NCBI GenBank assembly: GCA_934561725.1
Contig: CAKTGW010000052.1
Location: 1 to 7,089, forward strand
DNA from: an uncultured Oscillospiraceae bacterium
Lineage (GTDB): Bacteria > Bacillota > Clostridia > Oscillospirales > Oscillospiraceae
Reading direction: 5' to 3'
Length of the DNA stretch: 7,089 nucleotides
The notes beneath the pieces were generated by a model, which was given only the letters and a program-made list of their open reading frames with translations, searched no databases and was not told the origin of the DNA. Position numbers and translations under genes: made by a program. Positions 1 through 5,100 of this stretch are shown here, one piece after another (positions within the stretch are counted from its first letter, which is position 1; every line of letters begins with the position of its first letter).

Positions 1-47
1 CGAGTGTTCTTACAGCATTTGAAAGGCTGTAAGAACACTCGCTTTTT
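1..47 (+). terminator. Intrinsic terminator at the left edge, pointing rightward
   Basis: A perfect 16-bp inverted repeat (arms 1-16 and 26-41, 9-nt loop) is followed by CTTTTTATA, the form of a Rho-independent terminator for a rightward gene lying left of the window. It could also stop leftward transcription from the desulfurase fragment, whose stop codon is at 46-48, but the T-tract needed for that would lie left of base 1 and is not visible. Because the arm begins exactly at base 1, an assembly fold-back artefact is possible. Confidence 0.7.
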
Positions 48-489
48 ATACAGCGAGTTCACAGGGGGCGTAGTTGATGACTACGCCTTTTCTTGTATTT
101 ACGGACACCTGGGGTGCCGGAAGTGGAAACATATCCACCAGATCCACCTCGCAGCCCTGCTGCTGAAGGGCGGACAGCGCGCCGCCTACAGAGGAGTGCT
201 CCAGCGCTGTGGAAATGACGTGCCTGCCGATATGTCGGGACACCTGCACAATGCCCTTGAGGGCAAGATTATTGGACTCGCTGGCGCCGGAGGTGTAGAT
301 GATCTCCTCCGGGCTGACGCCCAGCAGCGCCGCGATGCTGCCGGTCACGCGGGTCATTTCCGCCTGTGCAGCCTGTCCGGCAGGGTGAGTGGAGTTCGGA
401 TTGCCGAAATACAGTTGTTCTGTTTGATAAAAGGCGTCCAGTACGGCGGGATCCGCCGGCGTATTGGCAGAATAGTCCAGATAGATCAT
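46..489 (-). pseudogene. Truncated cysteine desulfurase (class V aminotransferase), N-terminal third only
   Basis: This encodes the N-terminal part of a NifS/IscS-like, PLP-dependent cysteine desulfurase, the family that takes sulfur from cysteine for Fe-S clusters and tRNA thiolation. Family hallmarks are visible: MIYLDYSANTP at the start, FGNPNSTH at about 28-35, the PLP-phosphate loop TSGASESNN at 66-74 and the cofactor-stacking histidine in EHSS at about 98. After EVDLVD (residue 119) the similarity stops, and a tail of about 28 residues (ending NYAPCELAV) runs to TAA. At 147 residues against a usual 370-400, it lacks the Schiff-base lysine and the catalytic cysteine loop, so it should be inactive. 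ATG at 489 is preferred over the in-frame ATG at 522 because AAAGGA sits 6 nt before it and the promoter would start RNA near 530. Gene decay is my reading; a replacement or assembly join is the alternative. Confidence 0.75.
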
Positions 490-536
490 AGAGCATCCTT
501 TATTTATAAAAACATAGTACAATTATTGGTTTTTGT

Positions 537-565
537 ATCATAACATGAGTTATTTATGCTGTCAA
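537..565 (-). promoter_or_regulatory. Sigma-A type promoter for the desulfurase fragment
   Basis: Read leftward, a perfect -35 box TTGACA (565-560) is followed by a 17-nt spacer and -10 TATGAT (542-537), one base from consensus. RNA would start near 530, giving a leader of about 40 nt before the ATG at 489. The box lies in the AT-rich gap between the methyltransferase stop and the fragment, so the fragment can be transcribed on its own. Confidence 0.8.
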
Positions 566-588
566 CTGCTGTACAGTCCTATGGCTGT

Positions 589-1200
589 TTACGGCCTTTC
601 AGCCTTTCTGATCACGGCCATTGCGCAGGGGATCCTGCCCTTGCACAGGGTATAATCTGCGTCTGTATACCCTGCGTCCGCAAAGAACTGTCTGTAGCTG
701 TCCAATGTGAATTCCCGTCTGAAATCTGCGCCTGCCCTGCCGATCATGCCGGATATGCTGTTGGTGGTCCCGCGGGCCGTCTGATTCATATATGTGGGAA
801 TGATGAGCCTGCCGCCCGGTTTGCAGACCCGGTCAAGCTCGTGCAGAGCACGATGCGGATCGTCCAGCAGATGGATCACATTTGCCGCGACCACTGCATA
901 AAAGTGCGCATCGGGGAAGGGAAGCTGTAAAATATTTGCCTGCTGAAAGTACAGGTTGGTGTATTTTCCGTATTTCCTTTTCGCCTGCTTCAGCATGCTG
1001 CGGGAGAAATCCGTAGCGGTCAGGCGTTTGCATTTGGGGGCGATCACGCCGGTGAGCAGACCTGTACCGCAGGCACATTCCAGGACCTCATCGTCTGGCA
1101 GGATCAGGGCTTCGACCGCAGCGCAGAGCGCCCGGTTTGCCCTCCTGTTGATGATCTTTGCAAAAACGTCGTATACCCATGCGGCGTTGTCCCAAAACAT
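589..1200 (-). CDS. Class I SAM-dependent methyltransferase (UbiE/Methyltransf_11-like)
   Basis: This is a 203-residue, probably cytosolic Rossmann-fold methyltransferase that transfers a methyl group from S-adenosylmethionine; the acceptor cannot be read from sequence. Motif I is VLECACGTGLL at about 39-49, the glycine-rich SAM loop in the CGTG form. The second strand ends in TATDFS (61-66), with D64 likely to bind the ribose. ANILQLPFPD (88-97) fits the adenine-pocket/motif II region, and KPGGRLIIP (127-135) is the usual helix-strand turn after motif III. The length is typical of a stand-alone small-molecule methyltransferase. ATG at 1200 has AGGAGG (1213-1208) 7 nt upstream. It begins 21 bp after the hydrolase gene and its ribosome site fills that gap, so the two are probably one operon. 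No terminator is visible after its TAA, so read-through into the desulfurase fragment is possible. The family is secure; any link to cysteine or thiazoline chemistry is context only. Confidence 0.92.
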   Translation of the reverse strand: MFWDNAAWVYDVFAKIINRRANRALCAAVEALILPDDEVLECACGTGLLTGVIAPKCKRLTATDFSRSMLKQAKRKYGKYTNLYFQQANILQLPFPDAHFYAVVAANVIHLLDDPHRALHELDRVCKPGGRLIIPTYMNQTARGTTNSISGMIGRAGADFRREFTLDSYRQFFADAGYTDADYTLCKGRIPCAMAVIRKAERP

Positions 1201-1221
1201 GGATGGCCCTCCTTTAAACAG

Positions 1222-1830
1222 TCAGTTCTGTTTTTCCCTGAGCTTCAGGCAAAAATCGCAGCAGTCGCCGCCGCGTCCCAGAGTTTTTGTTCTGTGCCAG
1301 TACAGCTTGGGATGCAGTCCGTCGTAGGTGATATCATCACTGTCGCAGAAGCAGGAGCACAGCTCCGGACAGCCGTACCGCACACAGGTGTCGTGATAGG
1401 GGCATTTGGTCATATTGATGCGCCAGACGCCGTTGGTGGTCTGAATTTCTGCTGCGGCAAAGCCTGCCGATTCTTCAAAGTGCTTTGGCGTCTGACTGGC
1501 GAAAATACCCGGTACTATGCGGTAGAGGCCGGGAATATGCATCAGCCGGAGAAAGAGCTTTTTCATTCGCCGTGCCCGCTGCTCTACATAGCCGTGGACG
1601 GTTTGCAGGGCCCGGTCCTTGGGCATGACCGTTTGCAAAGTCTCATAGATCGCGATCCCGGGCAGGATCTGACCTTCAAGATGCCGCTGCTTTTCCTTGC
1701 TTGCTCCGGCGTTTTCCGTCCGCAGCTCCTGCAGGCGTGACTCAAACGCGGCGTTCAGGGCCGCAGCCTGTTCTGGAAATTGCCGGGCAGCTGTTTCCCG
1801 AAAATCTATGGTAAGATAACTCTCTTTCAT
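1222..1830 (-). CDS. L-2-amino-thiazoline-4-carboxylic acid hydrolase family protein
   Basis: This 202-residue soluble protein resembles the ATC hydrolase family (PF14196), named for the Pseudomonas enzyme that opens 2-amino-thiazoline-4-carboxylate on the way to L-cysteine. Most Clostridia members have no proven substrate. Visible hallmarks are ILPGIAIYETL (55-65), then a cysteine-rich block with CPY (143-145), YGCPELCSCFCDSDD (152-166), and a C-terminal T-LG-GG-CCDFC pattern (181-194). At least nine cysteines cluster at 143-194, so metal or Fe-S binding is conceivable, but that is inference. The N-terminal half is mostly predicted helix with many Ala, Glu and Gln. ATG at 1830 has AGGAGG (1843-1838) 7 nt upstream. 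It is the first gene of the leftward group, with the methyltransferase 21 bp downstream. A promoter at 1988-1960 would give a leader of about 120 nt. The family call is from motif memory and should be checked by profile search. Confidence 0.8.
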   Translation of the reverse strand: MKESYLTIDFRETAARQFPEQAAALNAAFESRLQELRTENAGASKEKQRHLEGQILPGIAIYETLQTVMPKDRALQTVHGYVEQRARRMKKLFLRLMHIPGLYRIVPGIFASQTPKHFEESAGFAAAEIQTTNGVWRINMTKCPYHDTCVRYGCPELCSCFCDSDDITYDGLHPKLYWHRTKTLGRGGDCCDFCLKLREKQN

Positions 1831-1902
1831 AAAATTGCCTCCTGATCAATTGACGGCAGCCGAATGGAGCGGGCCGGAGATACAGCCCCAGGTCGATGAC
1901 GA

Positions 1903-1918
1903 GTTAGATAAGACTAAC
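1903..1918. promoter_or_regulatory. GTTAG-N6-CTAAC dyad in the leftward leader
   Basis: Perfect 5-bp arms (1903-1907 and 1914-1918) lie about 75-90 bp before the hydrolase start and downstream of its likely transcription start. The site could be an operator or a small RNA hairpin. TTAG/CTAA arms occur in some DtxR-family metal-regulator sites, but this spacing is not diagnostic, so I do not assign a regulator. Confidence 0.3.
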
Positions 1919-1931
1919 ATATGGGTATTTC

Positions 1932-1954
1932 AAATCCGCCCTTCGGCGGTTTTT
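1932..1954 (+). terminator. Compact terminator-like hairpin in the divergent region
   Basis: CCGCC (1936-1940), a CTTC loop and GGCGG (1945-1949) form a 5-bp GC stem flanked by AAA on the left and five T on the right (1950-1954), a classic short intrinsic terminator read rightward. No rightward gene precedes it in the window. On the leftward strand the same hairpin would sit at the very 5' end of the hydrolase transcript, where it could stabilise the message. It may also be the leftover terminator of a lost gene. Confidence 0.55.
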
Positions 1955-1959
1955 ATATT

Positions 1960-1988
1960 ATTATAATGCGGTTTCGGCGGCCTTTCAA
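1960..1988 (-). promoter_or_regulatory. Sigma-A type promoter for the hydrolase-methyltransferase operon
   Basis: Read leftward, -35 TTGAAA (1988-1983), a 17-nt spacer and a perfect -10 TATAAT (1965-1960) predict a start near 1953 and a leader of about 120 nt to the ATG at 1830. A second, much weaker pair lies downstream (TTGAAA near 1933 with TATCTA 17 nt later, overlapping the GTTAG dyad) and could be an alternative start. Confidence 0.75.
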
Positions 1989-2001
1989 GGCTGCGGCAGA
2001 A

Positions 2002-2015
2002 AATATCCTGAAAAT
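2002..2015. promoter_or_regulatory. Imperfect 14-bp operator-like dyad near the leftward promoter
   Basis: AATATCCTGAAAAT differs at two positions from ATTTTCCTGAAAAT, the reverse complement of the dyad at 2072-2085. It lies 13 bp upstream of the leftward -35 box. Its centre is exactly 70 bp from the centre of the other dyad, so one regulator could touch both promoters. The regulator is unknown. Confidence 0.35.
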
Positions 2016-2071
2016 GCAGAGACAGCTTTCAGTTCTGCCAACGGTACAAACAGGAACGAAAATCATGTTGT

Positions 2072-2085
2072 ATTTTCAGGAAAAT
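2072..2085. promoter_or_regulatory. Perfect-arm 14-bp dyad next to the rightward promoter
   Basis: ATTTTCAGGAAAAT has 6-bp perfect arms around a 2-bp centre and ends 5 bp before the -35 box of the SLH-protein gene. The position fits an activator site or an operator touching the -35. It pairs with the weaker copy at 2002-2015; the two also form an inverted repeat (2007-2018 with 2069-2080, one mismatch). Confidence 0.4.
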
Positions 2086-2090
2086 TGTAC

Positions 2091-2119
2091 TTGAAACTTT
2101 CATACGAGAATTGTAAAAT
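2091..2119 (+). promoter_or_regulatory. Sigma-A type promoter for the SLH surface-protein gene
   Basis: TTGAAA (2091-2096), a 17-nt spacer and TAAAAT (2114-2119) predict RNA starting near 2126 and a leader of about 36 nt. The ribosome site in that leader is modest: GTGAGG (2146-2151) lies 10 nt before the ATG at 2162. Confidence 0.75.
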
Positions 2120-2161
2120 ATTTCCACTGTTAAGATAAGATGAAAGTGAGGTTCTATTGTT

Positions 2162-5100
2162 ATGAGATCTGCATTCTCCATCAGACGGCTGCTTTCGGTA
2201 AGCCTGATCCTGTCTATGCTCGTTTCCATGCTGCCGCTTCCGGCACTGGCAACGGACGGTCAGACTGAGGAAAATGCTATTATTAACAACAGCTTTGAGT
2301 TGCCGTCCAATGCAACCGTAACGGCACCCTTTTTTGATGACAGTCAAGTCGAAGGCTGGTCTACAACAGCCACCGACCATAAGATCGAGTTCGGTCGCAC
2401 GTCCAGAGCGCCGCATTTGACCGGCAGCGATAAGACTATTCCGGACGGCGTTCAATTTGCCGAGCTGAATGCAAACCAGATGAGCACGCTGTATCAGAAT
2501 TTGGATACTGTGGGCGGACATGTCTATGAATGGGGCCTGTCCCACCGGGGGCGTTCAAAGACGGATACGATGGCGCTGATCATCGGACCCGAGCAGGAGG
2601 TCGCGCCGGCCAAGCCAAGCGCTGCAGGACAGGATCAGTTTATGCGGCTGACGGCCTGGATCAAGCTCAATGCGGCCACTCTGGGCGTAACGGTGCCGAC
2701 TGTGGGCTGCTCTCAGCGGATCACGGTATATTCCAAGGCATTTGCAGAGAAGGGCGACTTCCAGAACAGTACGGGCAGTGAGTCGCCCTTCAGCACAGAG
2801 CCGTCCAATGTATATACCGAGGTGTGGAACGTATGGCTGATCTCCACACAGAGCACGGCCTGGGGCAATTACGGCACCAACAGCGCGGATTATGATGCAT
2901 TGAAGGGTGTTGGCGGCGGACTGGAGTATATGTGCAGCTACTCTGTACCTGAGGGACAGACAAGAACCACCTTTGCCTTCTGCTCATATAACTCCGGCTC
3001 TGTCGGCAATTTGCTGGATGACCTGCATTTCAATCTTTATCATACCATTACCATTTCCACGACTACCGGCGGACAGGGTACAGCCAGCTCGCTGATCAAC
3101 GGCGTGACCTCCTCTGTGGCGTTTACGGACAGCGAGCCTGTATCCATTCTGGTGCGCAACAACCGGGTGATGACCCTGCAGGCTGTGGCACAGAAGAGCG
3201 GCGAATGGCCGACGGCCTTTGTGGGCGCTTATATCACGCGGCAGAGCTCCACGGGTGCTGTCACCTATTTTGCAAGTGCGGCAGAGGACTGGACTCTGGA
3301 GAGTGAGGACGAGAACAGCGCGGTCTACACCTATCAGGGTACGGTCATTGCCCCCACGGATGTGGTGCTGGTCTTTGTCCAGTCGCCGGCAGTTACCTAT
3401 GACGCCAACGGCGGCGATACTTATGTTTATACTCCGGGGGCTCTGGAGCCCACAAATGTGGTCAGCTTTGCGCCGACAGCAGAGACGGTCTATACCTCTC
3501 ATGCAGCAGAAGCCTCTCAGAAGGACGGCTGGGCATTCAAGGGCTGGCTGCTGGCACGTACAGGGACGCTGCTCCCCGCAGAGCACACGGTGACCTATGA
3601 TGCGGACAGCCGCAGCTTTACATTCACTGCCGATGGTATGGAGAATGTGAACCTGTCTGCTGCCGGCATTGCATTGATCGCCCAGTGGAGCTGGCGGCAG
3701 ACCTTTGTCACCCAGCTTCAGCAGGCGGACGGCTCCTTCGCAGAGGATACATCCTGCGGCACGGCGTCTGTTTCCGGCGCGCAGAATGGCATTTATTATG
3801 CGGATACCGGCGAACAGGTCACGGCTGAGGCTTCTGCCGGGGAGGGCTATGTATTCTTGGGCTGGTACCGGAATATCGACGGTTATCCTCAGCTGGTCAG
3901 CCGTGCGGAGGAGTACACCTATACCGTCGGTAAAGAGGATGTACAGACGGTATATGCCCGCTTTGCGGCAACACATACCATTACCTATCAGTGGACAACA
4001 GACGATCTGCCGGAGGATGTTCCAGAGCCTCCCCAGAGCGGGGTAGCCGTGGATGGCGCAACCTATGCGATCTCTCAGGATTTTGTACAGGGCCAGACAA
4101 CGATCCCCGGCGTGAATGCCGGAGTTCCCGGAAACTGGGTCTTTCAGGGCTGGCGCGTCAACGGAGCCGGAAATTATCTGGGTGCAGAGATCGCTAAGGT
4201 GACCGGAGATATGACGCTGGTGGGCAGTTGGGCCTTTATTGCCAACAGCCAGTGGCGGCTGACCTATTCAGCCGGAGAGAATACCACGAATTGGATCCCC
4301 AGCGGCCTGGAGGAGGTCGCCCAGGACAGCTATCTCTATTACTACAAGTCTGAGGTGACAGCGGCGCCTGCACCGGAGATCCCGGCGCACAATGCCAATA
4401 CACTGTCCCTGAGCGAATACACCGCTTTTTCCGGAACATGGACCTTCCTGGGCTGGAAGAGCAGTGATGATACGGTGACGAAGCTGATTCAGCCTGGTGA
4501 GAAATTCTCCATGCCCAATCAGTCTCTGTCGCTTACGGCGCAGTGGTCCTTTACGCCGGATGTCTATCGGGTGGAGTATTATCCGGATGCAGACAGTGAG
4601 CGCCTGGCCGAACAGTACACCTATGATTACCCGGAGATCGAGGGTAAGGACGGCGTGGTTCAGGCAGAGGGCATTCCCTTCGGCGCGCCGCTGGATCTGC
4701 TGGATCCGGACCTGAAGGACTATACGCCGGAGGGCAAATATTTTGCAGGCTGGAGTCTGGATCCCAACGGAGCTGCGGCCTATCAGTCCGGCCAGATGGT
4801 CAATGAAAAGAGCCTGCAGGTGGAGAAGCCCGGAGAGACGGTCAAGCTCTACGCCATTTTTGCCGATGTGCACACCATCACGCTGGATTTCTCCGGTATT
4901 GATCCGGACTGGGGCTATGTGAACAACCGCAGCGGCAGCTTTACCGTAGCCGGCACTGCCATCTCCGGCGACGACGTTGTTTCCACGGCGATCCCGCGTC
5001 CCGGCTACTGCTTTGCCGGCTGGACCTGCGAGGGGAGTGCTGTGGCCTCTGACGGCGCCACCATCACGGTAACGGCCGGACAGATGACTGCGGATCAGGC

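Noticed and set aside
490..522. Start of the desulfurase at 522, adding MYYVFINKGCS
   Set aside because: The predicted RNA start near 530 leaves about 8 nt and no ribosome site, whereas ATG at 489 has AAAGGA 6 nt upstream and begins at the family's usual MIYLDY.
4..543. A 179-codon + strand frame opposite the desulfurase fragment
   Set aside because: It is antisense to recognisable desulfurase motifs and starts inside the terminator stem; no family similarity.
1294..1740. A 148-codon + strand frame opposite the hydrolase gene
   Set aside because: It is antisense to a gene with clear family motifs and its own ribosome site.
1901..1920. A defined DtxR/IdeR or Fur binding site
   Set aside because: Only the TTAG/CTAA arms are shared; length and spacing do not match a consensus I can recall with confidence, so it is listed only as a dyad.
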